Source: Salininema proteolyticum (lineage in GTDB: Bacteria > Actinomycetota > Actinomycetes > Mycobacteriales > Micromonosporaceae). From it: a DNA stretch of 64,000 nucleotides. The notes under the pieces are model-generated. The model did no database searches, was not told the DNA's origin, and saw nothing but the letters and a program-made list of their open reading frames with translations. The stretch spans positions 2,604,001 to 2,668,000 of the forward strand of contig NZ_JBHUNX010000001.1 in assembly GCF_042685645.1 (NCBI RefSeq). Reading direction: 5' to 3'. Each line of letters starts with the position of its first letter. The stretch's first letter is position 1. Below are positions 1 to 7,193 of this stretch, piece by piece. The position numbers and the translations under genes are program-made.

Positions 1-492
1 GCTGTCGAACGGCTCGGACTCGACATCGATCGCACTCCCCTGCTCAGCGGAGAGGACGAGCTCGACGACGCCAGAAGGGCCTACTCCACGCTTCAGGGGT
101 GGGAGGCCTGGCAATGCCACGGCGAGTGGATCGAGGCGGCTCGGCCGACATTCGGGCCGGGCGTCGCCAAGCGGTTCGCCAAGGCGGCCGAGATCGGCAA
201 GGACGACCTCGCACCCGCCAGAAAAGTGCGCGCAGAAGTCACCGAGATCTTGACAAAGCGCCTGGCGGGCGGAGCGGTGCTCGCGATCCCCGCTGCCGCT
301 GGGCCCGCGCCCAGGCTCGACGACCAGCCGGACCGCGAAGCGCTCGTCCGGTTGACGTGCCTGTCCGGGCTGTCCGGGGCACCCGCGATATCGCTGCCGC
401 TGGGAAAGATCGAAGGCCTTCCGATCGGGCTGCAGCTGATCGCCGCGTGCGGAGCGGACGAGTCGCTGCTGGAGTTCGCAGCGAGGATTTGA
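1..492 (+). CDS. Amidase-family protein, C-terminal part (5' end outside window)
   Basis: The reading frame is open from base 1 to a TGA at 490-492. The visible 163 residues match the C-terminal part of amidase-signature enzymes: a segment with APAISLPLG and then GLPIGLQLIA, the typical end of this family, which hydrolyses amides through a Ser-cisSer-Lys triad. The triad itself would lie upstream of the window and is not seen, so activity cannot be judged. The substrate is unknown. A shorter, broken copy of this same 3' end lies at 1651-1838, beyond the lipoprotein gene. The family call is fairly sure; any precise enzyme name would be a guess. Confidence 0.75.
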   Translation, partial: AVERLGLDIDRTPLLSGEDELDDARRAYSTLQGWEAWQCHGEWIEAARPTFGPGVAKRFAKAAEIGKDDLAPARKVRAEVTEILTKRLAGGAVLAIPAAAGPAPRLDDQPDREALVRLTCLSGLSGAPAISLPLGKIEGLPIGLQLIAACGADESLLEFAARI

Positions 493-1024
493 GCGCCGGC
501 GCCGCCGCTATTCGCGCTCGCCCTCCCCTCCAGCGGAATTGCGGAGTACTGGGCCGGAGCCTCGCTCCCTGGATGGTGGGGATAGCGGGCCCGCCTTCTT
601 GAGGTCAGATCCGCTCCGACCCCACCAGAACCGCTGTTAGAAGTCGCACCTGGTTTCGATGTCCGCCGTCACTCCAGCCGACAGGCTCACTTTGAGCGCT
701 CCCGTTCGGCGATGGCGGAAGCGGACGGTCCGAGTGAGGCTCGTTTTGACTGGAGCATAACGGCAAGGGCCGCTAGGCCTTCAGCCTGTCTGAGCGCCTT
801 TGTTTCTCCAGGTTGCGTACAGCCGCCATCACAGACGCGGGGCCATTAAATAGATGAATCGTCAATTTTCCCTGTACTCCGAGAAGGCAAGGCCGCCATG
901 AATTTATCTCACGTTAAGATCGCGTGGGAACAGATGCGAAGCACTCTCGCGAGCACGATCGCTCGCAGGCACGACAACTACGCAGGCGACTGCTCACGAA
1001 CCTCGACGCAGGGAGCGACCACGA
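493..1024 (+). other. Non-coding stretch between amidase end and lipoprotein gene
   Basis: About 530 bases in which I see no convincing gene on either strand; the open frames here have no family resemblance and no ribosome-binding site. Base composition is somewhat lower in GC towards 840-960 than in the neighbouring genes. The promoter of the lipoprotein gene should lie in the right half. Confidence 0.5.
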
Positions 1025-1645
1025 ATGATCAACCGCCGCACGTCGACCATAGGGATCAGCGCCGCCGCCCTCCTCTTGACGACGGCCTGCTCGACGCTCG
1101 ATACGGACACGCCCGACGCCGACGACGCCGCGCCCGCAGGTCTCGAAGCGTTGGAAATAGTCCCAGAGCAGGAGGGCGGATACGACCGCGACGACTGGCC
1201 GCACTGGTCCGCGACCGGCAACGGCTGCACCAGCCGCGAACAAGTCCTCCTCGACAACGAAGAGAGTGGCGCCGTGACCTCCGACGATTGCGGGGGCAAA
1301 ATGACAGGCGAATGGGTCTCCTGGTACGACGGAGAGACGATCACGGACTCCTCTCTCGTCGACATGGACCACGTGGTTCCGCTTTCAGAGGCCGCCAAGT
1401 CCGGCGGGAACGACTGGGACCGCGACCGGCGTGAAGCCTTCGCCAACGACGCGGAGAACCTCATTCCCTCGTCACGCGCCGAGAACCGGGAGAAAGGCGA
1501 CTCCGACCCGGCCGAATGGATGCCGGAGGACGAATCGGTCTGGTGCGACTACATCGACCAGTGGATAGAGATCAAGCTGAAGTACGATCTCGCCGTCGAC
1601 CGAGCGGAGCACCGCGCCCTGGAGTCGCAGGGGTCCGACTGCTGA
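1025..1645 (+). CDS. Secreted lipoprotein with HNH-type nuclease fold (DUF1524/GmrSD-C-like)
   Basis: A 206-residue protein with a lipoprotein signal: a short hydrophobic stretch ends in LLLTTAC, a good lipobox with Cys at about residue 22, so it is predicted to be anchored outside the membrane. The mature part carries DMDHVVPLSEA followed by NLIPSS and an N-rich tail, the HNH motif of the DUF1524 family (the C-terminal half of GmrSD-type enzymes and many secreted actinobacterial nucleases). GGGAG 8 bases before the ATG supports the start. Known family members are DNA-cutting; the role of a tethered extracellular form (nutrient scavenging or competitor DNA) is inference. It sits between an amidase 3' end and a broken copy of that end, which suggests it arrived as an insert. 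Confidence 0.8.
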   Translation: MINRRTSTIGISAAALLLTTACSTLDTDTPDADDAAPAGLEALEIVPEQEGGYDRDDWPHWSATGNGCTSREQVLLDNEESGAVTSDDCGGKMTGEWVSWYDGETITDSSLVDMDHVVPLSEAAKSGGNDWDRDRREAFANDAENLIPSSRAENREKGDSDPAEWMPEDESVWCDYIDQWIEIKLKYDLAVDRAEHRALESQGSDC

Positions 1646-1650
1646 GCCCC

Positions 1651-1838
1651 TGGGAGGCCGTCGAATGCCAGACCTGGACCGCGAAGCGCTGGTCCAGCTA
1701 AAGTGTCTGACCGGGATTTCCGAGGCACCGGCAATGTCGTTGCCGCTAGAAAAGGCCGTAGGCCTCCCGATTGGGCTGCCGCTGATCGCCACCCGTGGAG
1801 CGGACGGGTCACTGCTGGAATCCGCAATCCAGATCTGA
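1651..1838 (+). pseudogene. Decayed copy of the amidase 3' end
   Basis: From 1677 to the TGA at 1836-1838 the translation aligns without gaps to the last 53 residues of the amidase at 331-492, with 37 identical residues by my count (for example DREALV, SLPL, GLPIGL, SLLE). Just upstream, 1651-1670 resembles 101-120 of the first copy but in a different frame, so about 200 bases between the two blocks have been lost. No start codon or ribosome site fits. It is a remnant, not a gene. Confidence 0.8.
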
Positions 1839-1936
1839 TTTGCGGCCGTTCAACTTGTTTCCAGTACTGGCTGGTTCCCCACGAGCAAAATAGCCTCCGT
1901 GTATAACCCCTCACTCAAACAGTGTTCCGAATTCAG

Positions 1937-1965
1937 TTGCGCGCGCGTCGGGCGATCCTTACAAT
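1937..1965 (+). promoter_or_regulatory. Promoter of the first vapBC module
   Basis: TTGCGC at 1937-1942 and TACAAT at 1960-1965 are separated by 17 bases. The -10 differs from the consensus at one position. Transcription would start near 1972, giving a leader of about 18 bases that still includes the GGAGG at 1977-1981. Confidence 0.6.
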
Positions 1966-1973
1966 AGGTAAGG
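1957..1973 (+). promoter_or_regulatory. Inverted repeat, likely antitoxin operator
   Basis: CCTTAC and GTAAGG form perfect 6-base arms around AATAG. The repeat covers the -10 box and the presumed transcription start, where binding of the AbrB-type antitoxin (with VapC) would block transcription. Autoregulation is the rule for such modules; that this is the site is inference. Confidence 0.5.
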
Positions 1974-1989
1974 AATGGAGGTTTTAGTC

Positions 1990-2238
1990 ATGTCCTCGAC
2001 TATCACATCGAAAGGCCAGCTCACCATACCTAAACGGGTACGGGAGAAAATGCGCCTGCGCACCGGAACCAAGGTCGACTTCATCGCAACCGACCACGGC
2101 ACCTACGAGATAGTCGCCCTGACAGGGTCGATCCAGGATGCCAAGGGTATTCTCCCGACCCCAGAAAGAGCAGCGACGCTCGAGGAGATGGACGACGCAG
2201 TAGCCGAAGCCGTCGCTGAAGGAGACAACCTGCAATGA
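1990..2238 (+). CDS. vapB: VapB-type antitoxin, AbrB/MazE DNA-binding family
   Basis: The 82-residue protein begins with TITSKGQLTIPKRVREKM, the swapped-hairpin AbrB/MazE DNA-binding domain, and ends in an acidic tail rich in E and A that would wrap the toxin. The ATG at 1990 is preferred over 1975 because GGAGG at 1977-1981 is 8 bases upstream of it and overlaps the other. The stop overlaps the toxin start (ATGA), so the two are translationally coupled. It should neutralise the PIN toxin and repress its own promoter through the inverted repeat just upstream. Confidence 0.85.
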   Translation: MSSTITSKGQLTIPKRVREKMRLRTGTKVDFIATDHGTYEIVALTGSIQDAKGILPTPERAATLEEMDDAVAEAVAEGDNLQ

Positions 2239-2639
2239 TCGGCATCGACACCAATATCCTCGTCCGGTACATCACCCAAGACGATCCCGTTCAAGCCCGT
2301 TGTGCGAACTCGGTCATTGACAGCCTGACCGAGGACTCCCCCGGATACATCACCTCTGCCGTTGCCGTCGAGCTCTACTGGGTGCTGACTAAGGCCAAGG
2401 CCTACAGATACCCTCCGAAGGACGCCTTGCGCGCAATGCGCACCGTCCTTAGTGCAAGAGAGATCGAGCTGGAGTCCGGCGAAACCATCCTCGAAGCACT
2501 GTCCACTGCCGAAGATACGGGCGCTGACTTCGGAGATGCGCTCATCGCCGCAGCCGGCCGCCTCGCCGGTTGCCGGTACACCGCCACGTTCGACCGCAGC
2601 GCGGCCGCCAAGGTCGGGATGCGATTGCTTGACGGCTGA
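2235..2639 (+). CDS. vapC: VapC-type toxin, PIN-domain ribonuclease
   Basis: The 134-residue protein has the PIN hallmarks: IDTNILV at the N-terminus (first metal-binding Asp), VAVELYWVL with the conserved Glu near residue 46, then ADFGDALIAA and TFDR with the later Asp residues. PIN toxins are Mg-dependent RNases that usually cut tRNA or rRNA; the target here cannot be told. The ATG overlaps the antitoxin stop by 4 bases. It is the second gene of a complete two-gene module, and all four acidic positions look intact, so it is probably active. Confidence 0.88.
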   Translation: MIGIDTNILVRYITQDDPVQARCANSVIDSLTEDSPGYITSAVAVELYWVLTKAKAYRYPPKDALRAMRTVLSAREIELESGETILEALSTAEDTGADFGDALIAAAGRLAGCRYTATFDRSAAAKVGMRLLDG

Positions 2640-2784
2640 CTAGCGTTCATCGCAAACCCGCTCCAATTCGCTGTTCATCCGCATTTCCAATAACTCCGGT
2701 TCTCCGGCGAGAAAGCCCCTCCATAAGCGACTGGATGCAGGAGGAAACGACGGAAACTATCGGTCGACATGGCTGGCAGCCCAG

Positions 2785-2850
2785 GCGAAATACTCGTCAA
2801 ACTCGTTGCACGCCAGCCAGTCCTCGGCGCCCACGCCACGGTCGTCGGTT
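2785..2850 (-). pseudogene. Decayed copy of the receptor-kinase 3' end
   Basis: Read on the minus strand this gives DDRGVGAEDWLACNEFDEYF, closely matching the last 21 residues of the kinase at 3686-5611 (DDRGAGVEEWLARNEFDEYL). Over 56 aligned bases (2791-2846 against 3696-3751) I count 48 identical with no gaps. Nothing else of the kinase is recognisable here. The methyltransferase gene lies exactly between the two copies. Confidence 0.75.
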
Positions 2851-2890
2851 GAGCCCTGAACCCCGTGCGCTTGCGGCACCGGTATTTCCG

Positions 2891-2919
2891 TTGACACCTC
2901 CGGGGACCCACCGCACTAT
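2891..2919 (+). promoter_or_regulatory. Promoter of the methyltransferase gene (leaderless start)
   Basis: A perfect TTGACA at 2891-2896, 17 bases, then CACTAT at 2914-2919, which keeps the important A and final T of a -10 box. The GTG start at 2926 is 7 bases behind the -10, where transcription should begin, and there is no ribosome-binding site, so the mRNA is probably leaderless. Confidence 0.6.
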
Positions 2920-2925
2920 GACGTA

Positions 2926-3657
2926 GTGACCAATGTATATGAAATCCCCGTCGTAGCCGACGGATACGACGACGCCTACCAGTGGACGACCGGCGACGAC
3001 TTCTACTTCGAGTACGTCTCCCGGGCCGATCGCGTCCTCGACATCGGGTGCGGAACCGGTCGCACCCTCAAAGGCGCGTGGGAACGCGGCTGGCGCGGCA
3101 ACGGCAGCGGAATCGACCCGGCGAGCCCCATGCTCGAACACGCCCGCAAAGCCACGCAGTTCCAATGGCTCCAAGGATTCGCGCCGGACTTCGATTGGGA
3201 AGACGAGTTCGACCTCGCCTTCATGACCGGCCACGCGTTCCAGCAGATCCAGACCGACTCCGACATCCTCGCCACCCTCCGCGCGGTTCGACGGTTCCTC
3301 AAGCCCGACGGCCTCTTCGTATTCGAGACCCTCAACCCGCTCGTACGCGGTTGGGAGAGGTGGCCCGAGCTGACATCGCGAACCGTCGATGAGACTACGG
3401 GCGATGAAATCGTCAGCAGCATGGACATACGCGGCGTCGTCGATGACCGGTGGGTCACGATCGCCCACATCGAGGAGAGCCCTGCCTGGAACGAACCGCA
3501 GGTCATCCTGGAAACCCTGCTCTACACCGCAAAAGACGCACTCGACGCGCTGTTCACCGAAGCGGGACTCACCGTCTCCGAACAGTACGGCGACTGGAAG
3601 CGCGGCCCCTTCACCGACGACAGCGGCGAGATAATCACCGTCGTGAAGCCGGCCTGA
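2926..3657 (+). CDS. Class I SAM-dependent methyltransferase
   Basis: A 243-residue cytosolic protein. VLDIGCGTGRTL (about 37-48) is motif I for S-adenosylmethionine binding, GSGIDPASPMLEHA is motif II with the acidic residue for the ribose, FDLAFMTGHAFQQI is motif IV-like, and LRAVRRFLKPDGLFVFET is the typical post-motif strand. This is the Methyltransf_11/25 type, acting on small molecules; the substrate is not identifiable. It starts with GTG without a ribosome site, directly behind a good promoter. It is flanked by the receptor-kinase 3' end on one side and a decayed copy of that end on the other, which suggests arrival as an insert. It converges on the kinase gene, 28 bases apart. Confidence 0.82.
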   Translation: MTNVYEIPVVADGYDDAYQWTTGDDFYFEYVSRADRVLDIGCGTGRTLKGAWERGWRGNGSGIDPASPMLEHARKATQFQWLQGFAPDFDWEDEFDLAFMTGHAFQQIQTDSDILATLRAVRRFLKPDGLFVFETLNPLVRGWERWPELTSRTVDETTGDEIVSSMDIRGVVDDRWVTIAHIEESPAWNEPQVILETLLYTAKDALDALFTEAGLTVSEQYGDWKRGPFTDDSGEIITVVKPA

Positions 3658-3685
3658 GGAGCTCGACGGGCCCCGCGCGGACACC

Positions 3686-5611
3686 CTAGTCCAGGTACTC
3701 GTCGAACTCGTTGCGCGCCAGCCACTCCTCGACACCAGCTCCACGGTCGTCGAAGTACGCCGGATCACGCAGGACGTGGGCCTCCAGCGCCGCCAGCTCT
3801 GCCTGGGTCATCGAGAACGACCTGAACGCCTCGGCCACGTTCGGGAAGTCCTCGCCGAATCCGCTCCTGCCGGCGATGTGCAGGCCCTCCGGTTCGCCGA
3901 ACGCGCCCTTCGGGTCGTCGAGCTCCTTCAGGTCGAAAGCGCCGTACACCCAGTGCGGCCGCCACAGTCCCACCACGATGGGCCTCTCCTCCGCCACGGC
4001 CGCCTCCAGCTCGGCCACCATCGCCAGGCCGGACGTGTTCACCTGGTCGAAACCGTCGAGGCCGTAGGCGGGGATCACCTCGTCGTCGATGGTCTTCGCT
4101 GGAATGGAGTCCTGTTCGATTCCGATGATCTCACCGTTGAAGAGGTCCGGATCGCCCCGGAGGTCCTCGATGCCGTCGACTCCCTCGACGTAGGCCGGAA
4201 CGGTCAGGTTGAGGCCGGCTCCCTCGTACCAGGAGCCGAAGTCCTCCAGACCGTCGCCGTACTCGTCCCAGTAGAAGGCGTGCCCCTTCGACAGCCAGCT
4301 GGTGAAGTACAGGTCGAAAGTCCCGTCGTCAAGCCCCCGGTAGAGGACGTCCACGTCCTCTACCGCGCGGAGCGTGACGGTGTACCCGGCGTCCTCCAGA
4401 ACGGCCTTCCAGAGATTGGACACGACGACGTCCTCATCCGACCAGGGCACGAACGCCACCTCGATCTCGCCTTCGCCCGCGGCCAACTCGAAGCCCGCCT
4501 CCTCGGTCGAACCGTCGTCCGGCGGCGGCGCGGGCTCTTCCGGGCGCTCCTCGCGGAGGACGAACCAGAGCAGCGGGACGGCCAGGACCAGCGCGGCCAC
4601 CGCGGATCCGATGGCCAGGGGAACCTTCTTGCCGCGCTTGCGCGGGGGCGGATCCGCCAATCCGGCGGGCTGGACCGGCAGGGCGTAGGTGTCCCCCTGG
4701 TCGGCGAGCGTCGTCCTCTCTCCGAACTCGGCGCGGAAGCGGTTCACCTCGGCCTGCTGCGCACCGGTGAACGACGCGGTGAACGGCAGGGGCGACGCCA
4801 CTTCTCCCCCGCTCAGGAGCTCGCGGAGTCGCGCGGGCGCGGGCCGCTGGGCGGGGTCCTTCCTGAGGCACGACGCGACGATGTCCCGCATCCCTTCCGG
4901 GACGGTGCTGAGGCTCGGCTCCCCGTGGACGACGTTGTAGAGCACTGTCGGAATGGAGGGCCCGGCGAACGGGTTCACGCCGCCCGAGGCCATGGCGAGG
5001 ACGCAGCCGACGCTGAAGACGTCCGACTGCGCGGTGAGCGGCTTCGCGTCGGCCTGTTCGGGCGACATGTACAGCGGCGAGCCCACCGCGCCGCCCGTCT
5101 GCGTCAGGGCCATGCTCGCGGAGTAGTCCACGGCCCGGGAGATGCCGAAGTCGATGAGCTTGGCGCCGTCGGGAGCGAGGATCACGTTGGAGGGCTTGAC
5201 GTCCCGATGGACGAGCCCGACACTGTGTATGTCCTCCAGGGCCACCGCCAGGTCGCGCCCGAGTCGGCGCGCGTGGTCCTCGGGCAGAGGGCCGGCCTCC
5301 TCGACGGCCTCGGTGAGCGTGGGTCCGAGCACGAAGTCCGTGGCGAGCCACGGCTGCGGGGCCTCGGTGTCGGCGCCCAGCAACCGGACCGTCGACGTGC
5401 CGTTCACCCTGTGCGCGGCGGTGACCTCCATGGCGAAGCGGCGCCGGAAACCGGGGTCCTGTGCGAGGTTCGGCAGGACCTGCTTGACGGCGGCCATTTC
5501 GCCCTCCGCGCCGAGGCCGAGGTAGACGCGGCCCATCGCCCCCTCTCCCAGGACGGCGATCAGGGTGAACGGCCCGATCTGACGAGGGTCGTTGTGGGAC
5601 AAGGAGAACAC
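3686..5611 (-). CDS. Receptor Ser/Thr protein kinase with extracellular glycine-betaine-binding (OpuAC) domain
   Basis: 641 residues in three parts. Residues about 14-265 are a Hanks-type kinase: LGEGAMG loop (21-27), K43, HRDVKPSN with catalytic D137, DFG at 154-156, and SPLYMSPEQ before the APE-type site, so all catalytic residues are present. Residues 331-352 form one membrane helix after a basic RKRGKK stop. Residues about 381-641 are an OpuAC/ProX fold, with the aromatic residues expected for a quaternary-ammonium cage (W390, W439, W448, W550, W554 in LWRPHW). Known OpuAC domains bind glycine betaine or proline betaine for ABC uptake; here the domain sits outside a kinase with no transporter genes nearby, so a sensor role for compatible solutes is inferred. 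GTG start with GAGG 10 bases upstream. A BCCT betaine/choline transporter lies at 20434. I know of no studied example of this architecture. Confidence 0.88.
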   Translation of the reverse strand: MFSLSHNDPRQIGPFTLIAVLGEGAMGRVYLGLGAEGEMAAVKQVLPNLAQDPGFRRRFAMEVTAAHRVNGTSTVRLLGADTEAPQPWLATDFVLGPTLTEAVEEAGPLPEDHARRLGRDLAVALEDIHSVGLVHRDVKPSNVILAPDGAKLIDFGISRAVDYSASMALTQTGGAVGSPLYMSPEQADAKPLTAQSDVFSVGCVLAMASGGVNPFAGPSIPTVLYNVVHGEPSLSTVPEGMRDIVASCLRKDPAQRPAPARLRELLSGGEVASPLPFTASFTGAQQAEVNRFRAEFGERTTLADQGDTYALPVQPAGLADPPPRKRGKKVPLAIGSAVAALVLAVPLLWFVLREERPEEPAPPPDDGSTEEAGFELAAGEGEIEVAFVPWSDEDVVVSNLWKAVLEDAGYTVTLRAVEDVDVLYRGLDDGTFDLYFTSWLSKGHAFYWDEYGDGLEDFGSWYEGAGLNLTVPAYVEGVDGIEDLRGDPDLFNGEIIGIEQDSIPAKTIDDEVIPAYGLDGFDQVNTSGLAMVAELEAAVAEERPIVVGLWRPHWVYGAFDLKELDDPKGAFGEPEGLHIAGRSGFGEDFPNVAEAFRSFSMTQAELAALEAHVLRDPAYFDDRGAGVEEWLARNEFDEYLD

Positions 5612-5835
5612 GCGCTAAATCCTCACTGTCGCGATGGGGAGGGCGAAGGCTCGAACCTCCAGAATCGTACTACAGCGAGGCGGACGCCCCTTCCTTAACC
5701 GGGGCTGACTTCTCAAGCCGAGCAGGCGACTGTCCCACCCCGGCGGCCCGGCGCGGGCGGCCGCCGAGTCGAGGGCCTCGGCACCCGTGTCCGTCCCGAT
5801 CACCGCGGCCGGCCCGGCACGTCGTAGCCGACTGC

Positions 5836-6957
5836 TCACCAGTTCAGGTCCAGGGAGGACTGGTGGGCGAAGTAGGGCGCCATGGTCAAGCCGCGCCCAC
5901 CCGGTCCGGTGAGCAGCCAGACGCCGTCGACGACCTCCTTGCGCAGCAGGAGCTCCTCACCGTCGGGGTCGGCCAGCTGCGAGTAGACGCCCGCCCAGCG
6001 TCGGCGGGTGGGCGGCAGCTCACGGCCGAAGAGGGACTCTATCTCGCGGCGCAGTTCGTCGTAGGCATCCTCGGTGACGTCGAATCCGAAAGGCTCCTCG
6101 TACTCGTGGGTGTCGCCTATGGTCAGGGAGCCGTCCAGGCGTTGGACCGCGAGGAGCTGCATGCGGTGGGCCGCCGCGGTGTCGCTCTGCGGCTCGGACT
6201 CGACGAGCTCCTCGAGCTCGGGCGACCGGTACGCCGGGTAGTAGCGGAAGGAGTCGGCGTTGGCCACGGCCGTCGAGACCTTTTCCATCAGCGGGGCCGT
6301 CTGCATCATCTGGAGGCGCACGCGACGCACCGGGATTTCGCCGGCCATCTCGCGGACCAGGCCGGAGTGCCAGGCTCCGGTGCACAGCAGCACTTGGTCG
6401 CCCTCGTGGCGCCGCCCCTGGTCGTCGCGGACCCAGCCGGTGCCAGCGTCGCGCACCTCGCGCCCCTTCAGCCAGCGGTAGCGTCCGGTGGCACCCATGT
6501 GCGCGCGCAGAGCGGGCAGGGCTTGGCGCGACTCGACCGCGGCGTCCCCCGGGCACCACAGGCCAGCCTTGAAGTCGCCCTGGAGGAGAGGGTTGACCTT
6601 GCGCACCTCGTCGGGTTCGAGCACGGTGAAGCGCTCCCCGACCTCGTCGTCCTTCGCCGCCGCCTCGGCCACGGCGACCTCCGCGTCGGTGCGGGCCAGC
6701 GTCATCGACCCGCAGTTGCGGAATCCCACGCCATCCACGAGCAAGGAGATCTTCTCCCAGAGTTCACGCGAGCGCGTCGCCGCGCGGCTCTCGGCTCCCT
6801 TGTCGCGCCCCGAGGTCCACACCAGTCCGAAGTTCCTGACCGAGGCGCCCCGCGCCTCGGGTTCCCGCTCGATCTGGACCACGTTGTGGCCGTGATCGAT
6901 CGCCTCCCAAGCCTGCAGAGTGCCCACGACTCCGCCGCCCACGATGATGATGTCCAT
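5836..6957 (-). CDS. FAD-dependent oxidoreductase of the TIGR03364 (DAO-like) type
   Basis: The protein opens with MDIIIVGGGVVGTLQAWEA, a Rossmann FAD-binding motif (GxGxxG-like), followed by IEREP for the ribose-binding acid, and ends with LLTGPGGRGLTMAPYFA, the second FAD-contact segment of D-amino-acid-oxidase-fold enzymes. RNFGLVW matches the TIGR03364 group, which is often found with phosphonate breakdown genes and oxidises amines. No phosphonate genes are visible here, so the substrate is open. I place the start at the ATG at 6957 directly before the FAD motif; an ATG at 6966 and a TTG at 6978 are alternatives, none with a good ribosome site. It is upstream of, and on the same strand as, the receptor kinase, with a 224-base gap. 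Confidence 0.78.
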   Translation of the reverse strand: MDIIIVGGGVVGTLQAWEAIDHGHNVVQIEREPEARGASVRNFGLVWTSGRDKGAESRAATRSRELWEKISLLVDGVGFRNCGSMTLARTDAEVAVAEAAAKDDEVGERFTVLEPDEVRKVNPLLQGDFKAGLWCPGDAAVESRQALPALRAHMGATGRYRWLKGREVRDAGTGWVRDDQGRRHEGDQVLLCTGAWHSGLVREMAGEIPVRRVRLQMMQTAPLMEKVSTAVANADSFRYYPAYRSPELEELVESEPQSDTAAAHRMQLLAVQRLDGSLTIGDTHEYEEPFGFDVTEDAYDELRREIESLFGRELPPTRRRWAGVYSQLADPDGEELLLRKEVVDGVWLLTGPGGRGLTMAPYFAHQSSLDLNW

Positions 6958-7193
6958 GCCGACCATGCTGTGGGGCAAGGGATAACGGAAGGTGGACGGC
7001 GAGTTAAGGGGAGTCCAAGCGGTGAGGAATCCTAAGATCGGGTGTCCTCCGGATGGATCGGTTTCGGCCGTGCCCTGGAGCGTTAACTGTTAAGAATGTG
7101 ACTAGTAATACTCTTTAACGACTTGCCCCCTGTTCAGCGCTTCTTTACCGTGAGAAGAGCCTTGACCGATCCCCTGTCTGGAGCGCTTCCACG

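Noticed and set aside
3776..5698. A 640-codon open frame antisense to the receptor kinase
   Set aside because: It is the GC-driven shadow of the kinase gene: no ribosome site, Arg/Val-rich without domains, and the kinase frame has full motifs. The same holds for long antisense frames over the ABC exporter, the MMPL gene, the DivIVA gene and the first FtsX gene.
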